Below, in pieces: positions 44,531-56,396 of a stretch of 64,000 nucleotides of DNA. The notes beneath the pieces are model-generated. The model was not told where the DNA came from. It did not search any database and saw only the letters and a program-made list of their open reading frames with translations. Position numbers and translations under genes: made by a program. The DNA comes from Alectoria sarmentosa (Eukaryota; Ascomycota; Lecanoromycetes; Lecanorales; Parmeliaceae). The stretch spans positions 1 to 64,000 of the forward strand of contig WOGZ01000082.1 in NCBI GenBank assembly GCA_009733775.1, written 5' to 3'. The stretch's first letter is position 1. Each line of letters starts with the position of its first letter.

Positions 44531-44744
44531 GCGCTTTGCTCAGTCGGTCATATTTCCCGTATTGGGATGATGCAAATTTTGTTGCAGCCTCTGAGATGGT
44601 AAAACACATCGTCTTTCAAGCTGGAGATGTTGTAAGCCTAGGCCAGAGCTCCCAAACGCAAAATGAGTGTCTTCGTCAGCGTCCATTGTCTTTGAAGAGA
44701 ATCAGATTATGCTGGTCATTCTTCTCGGATCCACCAGTCTTCCA

Positions 44745-46267
44745 CTATTCCCACTGCCCTCCCCTGATCACCGGCCTCGCTGGATCCCACGGACCAATCA
44801 CCACATTTTTGTACCTCTGCAACCCAATCAACCACCAACTGCATCCTCCCATGCCAACCACACTGCCGACGCACCAGATCACCGCTCCCGCAACAGCCCT
44901 CTTCCACCCCCCCTGCCACAGAGGTTTACCGCTCAACGCCGTCCCCAGACCCGCTCCAGCCCCTACCACCAACGCTAATGTCAAAAAGAGATGCCCACGC
45001 CAGCTTATATGCCTCAGGTACCTCCTAAATACTGGGAAGAGCCCGAATACCTCGATGCTAAAGAGTGTCAAGCTGAACACGTGGGTTGTACTTGGAAGCC
45101 TGCTCGCCAGCACTGTGCTGGCCATGAGCGCCGCATTTGTGCTTAGAGATGCGGGAAATTTGACCCCCACGCCCCCACTGTAATCGAAAAAGAATATGTT
45201 GATACACATGAGCGAGCAGGTCATTGCCCATATGGAATCGCTGGTGGTGGATTCGGTCAAAGATTTCAAGATGGGTGAGAGGCCGAGAAGCGCGATGTAG
45301 ATCAATATAGCTGACTTGGCGGTTGCAAGGCGGGAATGGGTGTGGTGTGTCTGGCTTAGCGTGGCTGAGGGGGCGTGTAAGTGGGGGTTCGAAAGGTGAT
45401 GTGAGAGTGTTGGAGAAGGATTGGAGGAGATGGAAGTCTGCGAGTGTGAGTGCGAATGACCTTTCCGGGGGAAGTCGTTGGCCGAAAGGGTCAATCCGAG
45501 GCCAATGGTGGAGGAGTCGGCACTGTAATTTGAAAGTGTGGGAGCTGCCGTACTGATGGGAGAGCTAGCGCCGCTGAGCGCGGAACTGTTGATGGAGTCG
45601 CCATTATTGTGGGGCTCTGCAATAGTCTTTGAAGCTGCTTCCTGACCAACCCAGAAATCCCAGAGCACCCAGCCAAGGACGGTGCCTGCGCTGCCCCAAC
45701 TGACTATTGAGACCGGGGAAACCCGTTGCTGGTATATGCCAACGAAGGAGCAGACGAATATGGCGACGGAGGAGATGTGCTGGACGATGACAGTGGAGTC
45801 TGCGACCAGAGGCCAGAAATCGTAAGGGCGTAGTCGAGGGTTGCGCTGGAGGTGGGAGAGAAAGGTAGGAGGGTCGGTGTAGTTGTCAGGATCTGTAGTC
45901 ACCGTCAGACTTTTATCGTGAAGAGATTCCAGGTCGATGGGCACTCACAATCTTTTTGCTTGACCCATAGTAGCTTCTTCCACACACCCTTTCCTCTTCG
46001 ACTTCCGCTGCGCCCTCTATCTTTGCCGCGTCGCTGTCGAGTAGAGGCTGCAGGTCTGATGCTCAAAGCATCGGTCACACTAGAAACACTGTCGAGGGCG
46101 GCATATCGATCGCCGGATAGTTGTCTTCTAGGTGGTGAGTGGGTGTAGAAGGCATCTTCCGGGGCTAGGTGATTAGGATCTGAGAAAGGACGATGGGGAA
46201 CAGGCGGCTTCTTATTAGCGCCATAGTGGAGATTTGGCGATGCGACAGAGGGCTGGAAAGGTGTCAT
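44745..46267 (-). CDS. GPI2: GPI-GlcNAc transferase subunit GPI2 (PIG-C)
   Basis: Minus-strand exons 45949-46267 and 44745-45892, giving 488 aa. Subunit of the ER enzyme that transfers GlcNAc to phosphatidylinositol, the first step of GPI-anchor synthesis. Splicing creates the family signature WKKLLWVKQKDYPDNYTD. After it come SHLQRNPRLRPYDFWPLVAD, multiple membrane helices, and GLSPILKSLTESTTSDSIWA with the family's Asp/Ser-rich loop. Yeast Gpi2 is about 280 residues; here an N-terminal disordered leader (about 95 residues) and a Ser/His-rich cytosolic loop (about 100 residues, GHSHSHSQTS) account for the excess. The intron is 56 nt. Confidence 0.93.
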
Positions 46268-47794
46268 TGATTGTAGGGAGTTTGTCGAAGCTCCATTGTG
46301 CTTGTCGCAGGTAGAGGTAGATGCAAATTGGATGGAGGGACGCTGTAGATGGTAAGGTATTTAACTGGTGTGGCACCGAGGGGTAGCGGCCTTGGCAGCC
46401 TTGGCAGCCTTTCTCTTCTTCTCACCTTTGCTTCCTCGCTCGCTCGTTGACTCTCTCATCGTACTTTTCATTCCGCACCTCTGAGACAGTCGACAGGCCC
46501 ACCATTCAAGTCAATCCACAACTGAACTTATAATTCGCTTAAAGGCTGAGGGACAGGGCTCGATGATGGCCTGAGCCTAAGTCATAAGGACGGGGAGAAC
46601 AACCAGGTTCCGACTGCACATTTCCTCCAAAAACCCCACTCTAGCCATCTCACTTGGAGGAACAGTCATGGACTACGGTATGAAGCCAATCATCGTTGAG
46701 GTTCAGCAGCAAAGCACAATGTTCATTTGCTATATGCAGAGACGCACCTTCTCCCAAAAGATCAAGTTGGAGCCTGCATATGCAATCAATCGCTATTTGA
46801 AAGACGTCGATTTGCAACAGTCTATCGGTATCTTCCCTCGACTTCTCGAGCAACCATGAAGAGAAGTTTCATTTCTGTATGTTTCACCAGGTCGTGCCAT
46901 CAATCACCATCAGTAAGAGTGTAGTGTGCATCAATTACGCGGTGATATCCCTCAAAATGATTTTTCGATACCGCAACTTTATAAAATTTTGATCAGAAAA
47001 CCTCATCAATTGCGATCAATGAGACTTAAATTTGCAACATTTAATCGGTTAGGCACCTGCAAAATTGTCAAGAAGATGTTCATTTACCATATGTCTAACC
47101 AAGTTTTGCAACATAATGCCGGCTACAAATCTGCAATCAACTTCCGGTAAATTACCCTCAGTTGAAATTCTTGTAACGGTCACATTCCCCGTCTTTAGCC
47201 AAAGAAACTGATCCATGTACTTACTGATGTATGGATGCTCAATTCCCTCCCCCGAAAATGACATTTAATGATGGTATTATCCTCCACTTCTAGCCAAGAG
47301 ATATGGTCAATTGCCATTCACGAGTCTACTACCTCTCACTTACACCCGCTTCTTTCCCTCAGGGTGACATTTTCAATGGCAACATTCCTACTTCGAGTCA
47401 GCGGTTATGACCAATCTCCATTGACAACTCTTCAGCCTGTCATAGATATTCCGCTGCTTCCCCTGAGATGCAAATGCTCGACAATCATCTCGGCGCTTTG
47501 CACTGATTACGCAGAAGACTCTTTACCCTTGTATGTCAACTTCCAAGGTAAGCTCTTTTCTTTTCGATTAGGACACTTGATCAAGCGGGCAATCAGAGGT
47601 CAATCTGTCACCAAGTCTCGGTATCTTCCTTCAAGAAAGAACTCATTGGCAGCGAGGGCGGCCCTTTCTCAGAAAACACGTAGCAGGCTTGTCACCGATG
47701 GTGCCTGACAAGTTTTCACGGTAATCTCTCACACTGGTGACACTTTTGGCCTCAAAATTGATCCACCCCGTCTCGACGACCTAATAGCCGTCGA
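46268..47794. other. Intergenic region, 1.5 kb
   Basis: GPI2 promoter on the left and permease 3' flank on the right. Frames such as 46668-46859 (+) and 47268-47708 (+) have no family character. Three weakly similar segments of about 40 bases recur at 47180, 47272 and 47377. Local composition is slightly more AT-rich around 46960-47060. Confidence 0.5.
47180..47420 (+). repeat. Degenerate repeat, three units about 100 nt apart
   Basis: Segments at 47180-47216, 47272-47315 and 47377-47420 share the pattern gg-a-ATTCC-C-ACTTC-AG-CA-aga-ATGg-CAAT, seen by eye only. They could be the residue of an old tandem array or coincidence. Confidence 0.3.
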
Positions 47795-49583
47795 TCAACA
47801 GCTAAATGGCGCAGTAACCTGCCCACTCGCATAGGCATCCACGATCTGCTTGATAGTCACATACATCCCCGCCACACAAATGAACGCTCCTGCCGCCAAC
47901 GTCGCTACGCTCAACCCCGTCATCGGCCACCTCGTCTTCAACGCCTGCATACCTCCCTTGTATACCCACGCGTCATACAGCCAAAACGCGCCTGCCAGCC
48001 CATACGTATACCTTGAATGTCGAAGTCAGCGTCGCTCTTTTCGGGTAGAAAACCGAGAAACGAGACAAGTTCAGAGAGCAGATAAATCCTTTTGCTGCCG
48101 AAGCACGGGGTTCCACCTACGTGATAGGCCGGTTCTGGAGAGTAAAGGAAGCGTTTTGCTCCCGAAAGATGGCAGGTGACCTCAATTTTCTGCCAACTAG
48201 GAAGGGTTTGATCTGAAATGTACGTACCAGCTCGCAAAAAGCGATGCGGCAATCCCTATTAGGTAATTGAATATCGGCACACCCACCGCCAGCACGAACG
48301 CTGCAGCGTTCATCATGAATACCAAGAATATCCAGACGGTCCACCCCCATTTAGTATTGCTATATAAATGCCTACTTTTTCGAAAGAACCGCACAAAAAG
48401 TAGCTTAGCAGCTGTATGCGAGTACAAGCTTCCCGCGATCAGAAAATTTGGAATAGCAATCCCATAAGCGGCCTTTTGCCATTGATCAGGCAAGCTCGTG
48501 AAGGCTGGGGAGGCAACAGTTGGCCCGACGTAGAGATATAACACCGCTGCAAAAACGACATAGAAGACGGTAGCGAATATCTGCAGCACATAGGCTGCGC
48601 GCATAGCATGCTCAGGATGCTTCATCTCTGAAATCAGGATAAAAAACATGAAGTGGCCGGCATACGCAAACACGGGATTCGTGACGCTGATAAACGCCGT
48701 CACGAAGTCCGTCTTCATCGCTATGCTGAAATCAGCGACGGGAAAATTGATGCCTGCACCAACCATGCCGACGATGCCGGCTACGATGATGCTGATGACG
48801 CTGGGGACACTGAGCCAGGATAGACGGTCGAGGGTGCGCGGGAGGGAGCAGATGAGGGTGGGAATGGCGAAGATACCGGTGTAGAGCATGAGGCAGAGTT
48901 TGTCATCTGAGAGCTGGGACCTGTTAGGTTGGATTTTGATGGTACCTCTTCGGACCTCTGACTCACAGAGCCAAGAGCAATCTGGCCAGCAAGCAACTGG
49001 CCACCAGTGGCGAAGACCGCGAAGACAATGGTGCCGAAAGAGAGAACTTCACGGCCGATGGGGCCGAAGAGGATGAGGCCTGCGTCGCCCATGTTATGCA
49101 CTGTTCACACAAGTCAGCCAACCCAGGACGAAGACCTCCCTGGAATTTAGGGTTGTGTACCCTCTGGATGCTTCAGTTTGAACTGGATCAAGATCCAGGC
49201 CGTGAACAGGCCAAACACGCCGAGGAAGACGATGATGACGATGCCTGGCACCAGACCCACGACAGCCAGGGAGGAGGGTAAGGAAAGCATTCCATTGCTC
49301 ACGATCTCGGCTATCATCAGGACGGCAACAAGCTCCCATGATAGCGTTTTATATCTGATCTGTGGAGGGGGCCAGAGTCAGTCAACGGCTTCGGATCTAA
49401 GGATTGGAAAGATGTATCCAATATTGAGAAGATTGGGCATCAGTGATGAAAAGTCAAGACTGAAGTACGAACGTCGTGCTCCTCCTCATGGCCAAAGACG
49501 TCTCTATCGTCGTAGCCTTGTCGCTCATTCAGCGTCTCTGCACCCTCGAGAGAGGGCGACGAGGATGACTTCTTTTCGGACAT
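47795..49583 (-). CDS. Amino-acid permease, AAAP family (Neurospora Mtr type)
   Basis: Minus-strand exons 49473-49583, 49161-49359, 48967-49100, 48228-48913 and 47795-48011, giving 448 aa. A proton-coupled neutral/aromatic amino-acid transporter, probably at the plasma membrane. The family entry sequence HDIRYKTLSWELVAVLMIAE is formed by splicing exons 1 and 2; MLSLPSSLAVVGLVPGI is helix 1. HNMGDAGLILFGPIGRE follows the third splice. About 11 helices are visible, ending with YVTIKQIVDAYASG. The first donor (gttcgt) is non-canonical in its third base. Intron 4 is 216 nt, by far the longest here, and is an introner-like element. Substrate specificity is inferred from family only. Confidence 0.92.
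48012..48227 (-). repeat. Introner-like element: intron 4 of the amino-acid permease gene
   Basis: 216-nt intron, apparently the fullest copy. Its 5' end matches intron 3 of the pantothenate kinase gene and its 3' third matches both that intron and the aldo-keto reductase intron. It carries the internal word tcgggagca, also present in the PTGR-like gene's intron at 62234-62387. The 3' module is gctgacttcgacattcaag. Confidence 0.82.
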
Positions 49584-50501
49584 GTTTAACAACAATGTTC
49601 CAACCGAAAAGGGCTACACAGCTTGCCGGGGAAAAAAAAAGAGAGCATGTGCATGTGCATGAGCATGATGCATAATGCAGATGCAGTTGTTGTCTCAAGG
49701 CCGACGGGATGCAGCTGTAAGCGTTATGTCAGACCAGATTGCCCGAATAGGAAGGTGTTTAGCGATCAGATGATAAGTGTGGGGAATTAGGATGGATGCA
49801 TGACATGCTTTACATATACATTACATCTCACCAATGGACTTCTGGATTAGGTAATCTGTCATGCCAGTGAATCTGATTCACTGGCTGACATATTGACCTT
49901 TTCCCCTGCTCATTCATTCCAGCCATGAATATACTTTGGTTGAAGCCCAGCCATGTCATGCAGACATACCCCCTTGGCCACGCTATACATGCTGCTCAAG
50001 CTGCAAGCTGCCCATGGGGATGAGGTGCATCAAGATGTTTTGGCGCTGTTGGCCGGGCATCTAAAACATAGGATCCCTCATCTATCTCGGCATTTTCGGC
50101 GTCTAATAATAGATTACTACAGTCGTCTCCGGAGAGAGACCGAGACTTGGGCGAGATAATCAACGAGGCTAAGGTAGTTGGAAGTTTCGTGGCATACAAG
50201 GGACTAGCTATTGAGCATGCCACCCACATTCTCAAATCTCACTGCGCTGAAATGAATGTGCTCCAGGAAATATTGGTCTCCTTCAAGGGAGGTAGTATTA
50301 GAATAAGTACCGTAGAGACTGCCCTGATGTTCCGCAGATTGGGTATCCAGTACATTTGCAGCCCTAATACTAGCAATGCTGTTGATGAAGCAAAAGATGA
50401 TCCGCAATTGACCAAACCATGGTCATCCCACGCCCGTAGACTCAAGGCAATCCCATATCCCTACTACCTTACCGTGTTCTCATAGCACATTATTCCATCA
50501 C
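49584..50501. other. Intergenic region, 0.9 kb
   Basis: Permease promoter and receptor 3' flank. A 112-codon plus-strand frame (50147-50485) begins with a non-ATG codon and has no recognisable domain. Confidence 0.5.
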
Positions 50502-52021
50502 TCACCATCTAGAAACATAATCCCTCCTCGGATCCAAAGGCTGCGTGTCACTCTCCTCAATCATCGCCCTCTCCACGTCCCAATCTTTCTGTACCCGTAT
50601 CCCTTTCCCAAGTTTCCTTCTATCCCAGTTCTTCGTGGGGCTCAACTCGTAATCATCTTCTTTCGGCGGCACAGGCGGTCCTCTCGATTGGATTGGCGAA
50701 CTTGATGACGGACTCCTCACGTTCGTGGTAGGTGATGGAAACATCATATTTGCCGCCTTACCATCCACATATCTGGGTAGTGGTGCATGACTCCCAGGCC
50801 ACCGAGGCATCTCCGGCATTTCTTTCTCCATTCCCGAGTCTTTCTTCGTCGCCGAGGGAGTTGTCCATTTCGAGCCCATCTGGCTTGGGCGCATGAAGAT
50901 GGGAATGGTCCCTGACATGACAGACGAGAGCCAAGCGGAGGCCCTGGAATCGCCGAATTTGTTGACGATGGGCTTGAGGACCGGGAGGCAGGCGTTGATG
51001 ACGCCCAGGAGCGCCTCAAGAGTTGTAAAAAGAGCAATGAGACTGTAAATTTTTTGAGCGTTGTTTCCATGGTTCATCGTAGTGATGTCGACGCGGATAA
51101 GTGTTATGACGCAGATTCTAGATGTTTGTTAGGGTGAATTTTGGCGAATCTTGGCGTTGGGTTATTATATAGGAGCGAAGGGAAAAGATACATACATTAT
51201 GCCCAATCCAAACATGATGCTCAAGGTTGTTTTTTTCCCCACAGCCATTTGCAAACCCCACAGGACGGGCATGGGCAGCATTACCACAGCCACGTCCATT
51301 AGTAGATTGAAGATGCCAATGAAAAGATCCAGCGATTTTTGATCTCCACAATGGCCACCTGGTGTCGAGCGGTCCCAGTTGAATGAAACTGGGAGGCAGA
51401 TGAGACATGCACCGAGGATGGTGGTAGCGCCGAAGGCGGCGTTGATGCCGTGGACCACGTAGCAGGTCATGCGGAAAGATTTGGTCCGAAATATGCGAAT
51501 ATAGAGGGCGAGGACGGAGGCGCGGATGAAGGTAACGGCGACTGCCCAGGTGACTTGGCCGACGAGCAGAGCCTGTTGATGGATTAGCAATGACCAGGTT
51601 ACCGTCATGGAGGAAAGCAAATACCTTGAATTGAAGCACAACGAGTTTGTCAATGGACTCCGGACTGCCGGACTGCGTCGCGTCCCCTCCTAAATCCCAG
51701 GATGCAGTGGCTGCAGGCTCATCAGCATAATCTCAAGGTACGTATACCAGCGGTATTGAGTGCTTACAGTGCATTGTGAAAATGGATAGTGCCAACGCCC
51801 ATATCTGACATGCGTTAGACGACGTTGTTGCGTGTGCTGTCTGACGCAACGCCTACCAAGCCGACAATGACGAGATAGTCATTCGTCTCCCACTTGATTC
51901 TCTGTATTTTCCTTGCCCACAACCTGAAGATGACGGCAACGATGGCGAGAAAGGAGAAGACGGATAAGACAGCAACATGCATGACCCTCGTCGGGTCTTG
52001 AGAGAATGGAGTTGGCAGCAT
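50502..52021 (-). CDS. Pth11-like seven-helix membrane protein (fungal rhodopsin-fold domain)
   Basis: Minus-strand exons 51857-52021, 51768-51804 (37 nt), 51625-51710, 51196-51572 and 50502-51117, giving 426 aa. Seven membrane helices match the fungal-specific rhodopsin-like domain of Pth11-related receptors: FRLWARKIQRIKWETNDYLV (end of helix 1, loop, helix 2), LYIRIFRTKSFR, NWDRSTPGGHCGDQKS and LLMDVAVVMLPMPVLWGLQM. No extracellular CFEM domain precedes it. The cytosolic tail of about 170 residues is Pro/Ser-rich. Such proteins are presumed surface sensors for host or nutrient cues. Exon 3's acceptor was chosen because the alternative (ggatttag) would create a stop at the join. Confidence 0.88.
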
Positions 52022-52164
52022 CCTGTGGCCTTGACCGTCTATCCTGCAGATATAGGGGTCCTGGTTCAAGAAGGATAGACTATGCTCCAGTTGATGGAGG
52101 TGTATGGATGGCACAATTGCCACTCGCGGCAATTATCCCAGGTATGCAAGGATAGGAGGAAGAA

Positions 52165-52187
52165 AAGGAAAGGAAAGGAAAGGAAAC
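52165..52187 (+). repeat. Simple repeat (ggaaa)n
   Basis: Four to five ggaaa units about 150 bases upstream of the receptor start. Confidence 0.85.
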
Positions 52188-52529
52188 AGGGCGCCACAAA
52201 ACATCAAGTGAAAGACAGAGAAACAAGTTGAGAGCATTGATGAACAAGTTATCTGTATCCATCATCAGGACTGAGCTTATACGCAGGGCCACTACGAGTA
52301 AGCCGGCACATGTGTGGAAGGAAAAGGTAGAGTGGAAAGAAGGACAGCTTCTGTGCCGCAACGCAAGCTGCTCCCAGACAAGTATGAAACGAGAGGGAGA
52401 GGGTAGCTGCTCTACCATGTGGCGAGAAGAGGGGAAGCATGGGTGAAAATTCCTGCAATCTGCAACCTGCATGGTCATCCCACCATCTTTGTTATTCATC
52501 TGGGGACCGTTCAAGTCAGCAGCAGCGTC

Positions 52530-52563
52530 GTGGTTGTGGTGATGGTGGTGGTGGTGGTGGTAG
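52530..52563 (+). repeat. Simple repeat (ggt)n
   Basis: Trinucleotide run of ggt with two variant units, in the far upstream region of the receptor gene. Confidence 0.85.
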
Positions 52564-53706
52564 CGGGGGAGATGGTGGGCTGCTTTCCTAGGTGTGGTAA
52601 AAAGTAAAAAGATGGGGTTAGATATTGATAGCGTTACATAATCTGACAGAATTTAATGAATAATGAACGACAACGAGTGAACAATGAATACCTTGATGAA
52701 TAATGAAAATGGATGAATGCGATTGGTCTGCTTGAATGCTTGACCATCTTCACTCTACATCAGAGGCCAGCTGCAATCAGCCATCGACAAGATTCTTGTG
52801 CTGACGCATCACCTTACAACCCTTTGGATTCTTGAACCATTGAATTTCGTCCACGCCATGTCCGCCCAAGGCACAGGCTCATCCTTTTCCATCCTGGCCC
52901 ATGACTCAAAAGAGATGCCTCAAACACCCTTCGTCAGTCTGTAAACCCCCCTAGAACTACAGAGTGTAGAGTATATTAAAGGGTCCGGAGTATTATTATC
53001 AACTGGGCCAACTGTAACCATAAGCCAAAATGGCCAATTTGCCATGCCCTAACCCCCTGAGCTGAATGTGCTATCACGCTATGAAACCAGTGAACCACCC
53101 TCTATCATCATTATGTGATATCAATGCTCAACGATGAGCCCATTCAGCATCTCGCCGTCGCCATCGCTGGATTTCCCACGCATGTTTCAAAGCCCAACAA
53201 CTGCTTCCTTTCTAATGATGCACTCCCATAAACCTTCTCTTATTGCTGGGGGAAATAGAGTGGTGGACCTACAGAGACAGCCATTGGACCCAAGCTGGCG
53301 CCCAAAATAGCTTAGCGTATCTTGCGGTCACCCTGGCAATCTGAACCTTTAGCCTATGTGCCTGCTCCACGCCTCAAAAGAAGGTGTCATTGCGCCCTGT
53401 TCAAAAAGGCATCTCAAAAAAGGAATCCTCTACTGTGCTGGCTGCCGCAGAGTCCAAAGGTCGACTGGACATACATACAAGTCGACATTTGGGAAGACTG
53501 AACACGCCCTGAAGTACCTATGTAGCCCAATAATAATGGGTGACGATAGCACCATCTGCCGTACCGAGTAAATGCTCAACCGTCTGTGCCCCGCATCGAT
53601 GCCAAGAACGCAGCATGCTGCCCCCAACGCCTCGCTCTCAGCTCCGCTATGTATAGAGAATCCCAACACCACCCTCACTTCTCTTCTCTTTGCCTCTACG
53701 GCAACT

Positions 53707-56396
53707 TTAAAACTTTTCCACAAAATTCTTCCTCACCGTCCACATTCGTGCCCTCTTGCCATAAATATACATTGGCACCGTTGTCGCCAAGCAAGCCAGC
53801 TGAATGCCGCCGATCGCAACAAACGTCTTCTTCATCCCATCGGCATCTAGCCAGCGATTGAAGAACAAAGAGAAAACCAGGCCGTGGAAGATGTCTCAAA
53901 ATGATAGTCAGCACAAGCGTTGGATTCCGTCCACCAGAGATATTCGACTTACTCTTGGAGAAATTGAGAGTGACCAGAGCCTCACCTGCGTACTGGCGAT
54001 AGCTGTCCACGGCAAAAGTGATGGAGGTGGTACTGCCCAGCGCGCACCCAAAGCTGATGATGCCAAAGAACACAGTTGGCACGATCCAATTGTCTCTTTC
54101 CTGAGCACTCCACCCATAACCCATCAGGCCGATACAGGTCGCAATAGTCACGGGGATGGCCATGACTAGTCGAAACTCGGGCTCATAGATACCGTCGTTG
54201 CGTCGGCTCATAAAGCGCACAATGATGTCGCTCACTTTGCCCGCGACCGCGGTTCCCAACACGCCGCCTATGAATGGGGAAATGTAGACTAGACCTGCCT
54301 GGAGCGGAGTAAAGTTGTAGGTCGCCTTGTTCTCATATATCGTAGAGACGGATTCGGACAGGACGATCAGCCAGCCAATGCTCAGTGAGTAAACCAGAGT
54401 ACTCCATAGAATGGATGGGTACGCGAAAAGAATGAAAGGGCGGAATGCGACCTTCAACCAATTTTCGTGGCGGAGCTTTCCGTTCCAAGGCTTGAGAGTC
54501 TGCTTGTATGTTTTGGCCGGCTGAGTTCGGAGGTACGTGGTGTATCGTAGAGGTCCAGGAACGGGGGATACCAGACTGGTTGCCGTTGTCTCACGATTGG
54601 TTCCGGTGGAGCCATGCATTTTGGGTATAACTTCGGAATCCTTGTGCTCATTCTTCAGGTAATCAGTGCCTGGCTTCTCACTGGCTACGTAGAACGGAGA
54701 ATTGAAGTTGTGAAGACTGGGTGTTTGGGGCCCTTCGCCTCTAGGCTCAATCCTTGCCGCAAATCTGTGACTTGCTGGTGATAAAGATCGAGGAACTTCT
54801 TCACTAGCTTTGTGGGTATCCTCAGCATTACCATCTTTTCGAGACTTTCGCCGGTCCTCGTCTCCGTGAAATTTTGACCCCGAGATCAAGCCTGCATCAT
54901 CCTTTTCTGACGAATCTTCGCTCTCCTTTTGAGCTTGATCGGCAAATCCAACATGCTGTGCGCGTCTTTGCTGCCTTCTTTCAGCGATTGTTGCGCGACC
55001 GTGTCCCACGGTGGATTCTGAGTTGCCAATGGCGAGTCTTCTCGTATCCGATGGCCCGTCGCCACCAGCAGATAGCCCTGCTTTCTCGTCCTGCGCGTTG
55101 TTCCCATAGTGGAAAATTCTCGACAAACTTGCAAAGCCTGTTCTGCGGCTCTTTGAATGTGGCCGCGGTGTCCGGTCCCAAAAGGTCTCCGGCACGAAAA
55201 AGAACATGAGCACAAAGCAAAAGCCAACGACCATGGCAACTATCCTAGTATCTGTCAGCTTCTTGGAGTTTCTTTGGTTGAGACCATGGATCGGTTACCA
55301 GAAAACCCAGCGCCAAGACAAGCCTTGAATGATAGCTGCACTGACTAGCGGTATTAGGTTCTTGCCGCTCAAGAGGAGCAATGTGTATATCCCAAGTCGA
55401 TAGGCCCGCTCGTGTAGGTAAAAGATTTCAGCAATGGTGGCCGACGGAAGACATTCGACGGGGCTCACTGCCAGCCCCATGAAAACCCTAGCAACGACCA
55501 GCGATGCGTAATTTGGTGATAGTGCGCACCAAACCGCGCTCACGATGAACAAAACAATGCCCACGAGGTAGACTGGGCGCTTGCCAAAGAGGATCGCCGT
55601 AGGCGAAAAAATTACTGAGCCCACACCAAGCCCCATCATGTACAGTCCAGTGGTAAGAGCGACCTGTGGAATAGAGACGTTGTATGTAGCTGCAACCTCT
55701 TTGAAGCCAGCGGCGAGGACCGGTGTCATACCGCCGCCAAGCATGCAGTAGAAGCCAAGAGAAAGCAGGGCAACATCTCGTCTCCAGCTCGGCCAATTCA
55801 GTGGATCGTTCATTGAGTCCTCAGGCTGAGGTTCCAATATAATCTTGCCATCTTTGGTTTTCTTCTTCTCTTCCACAGAATGCACTGATATTTGCCTGCG
55901 GACAGATGGTCTGGCGCTTCCAGATCTTGAAACTGGAGGAAATGGTGAAGGCAAGGAGGAGGCGGATGTTCTTGCTGGTGCATTGCGCAGACCCAGAGGC
56001 TCGTTGTGTTTGGTATGAGACATGAGGAGAATGGAGCCTGGATAGGCATTGGGTCAGCCTAGTGCCAGCCGCGGATATACCCCACGAGCCATGGCGAATC
56101 TCCTGATGTGGTTGAGCAACAGGCAACGCGCAGTAGACCTGGGTAGCATTGCGTTCAGACGTACCTGGCACCTCGTCGGTTTGCCTATCGTTGAGGACCC
56201 CCATACTCCATTTCTCTGGCTTGGCCTTGTTTCCATCATATTCGTTAACCGAGCTCCCAGAACTGGTCGGTTCCGTAGCAGATTTGGTACCGCCCAGTAT
56301 TCGTCGCCATAATGGGACTTTGGTCTCGGTCTGATTGGCTGCTGCGGACTCTGACGGTTGGAGAGAGTGACTGCTCGGCTGTTCGTTTGTCGTCAT
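53707..56396 (-). CDS. MFS transporter with long central cytosolic loop
   Basis: Minus-strand exons 56165-56396, 55299-56037, 53953-55244 and 53707-53894, giving 816 aa. The N-terminal part includes VPGSILLMSHTKHNEPLGL (formed by splicing), then ILEPQPEDSMNDPLNWPSW, the DHA1 entry motif. FSPTAILFGKRPVYLVG is motif A. Helices 1-6 end at WRWVFW; a hydrophilic loop of about 230 residues, rich in S, E and K, separates them from helices 7-12 (FAYPSILWSTLVYS onward). The C-terminal exon restores NIFHGLVFSLFFNRWLDADG. This long-loop layout occurs in one fungal DHA1 branch. Probable plasma-membrane exporter; substrate unknown. The predicted loop could be a regulatory phosphorylation region. The first intron is 127 nt and is not an introner-like element. 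Confidence 0.92.

Larger units (their letters stand above)
52022..53706. other. Intergenic region, 1.7 kb
   Basis: Receptor promoter on the left, MFS 3' flank on the right. Contains a (ggaaa)n run at 52165-52187 and a (ggt)n run at 52530-52563. No gene seen. Confidence 0.55.

Noticed and set aside
50147..50485. 112-codon plus-strand frame
   Set aside because: Starts at a non-ATG codon, no domain, no promoter context.
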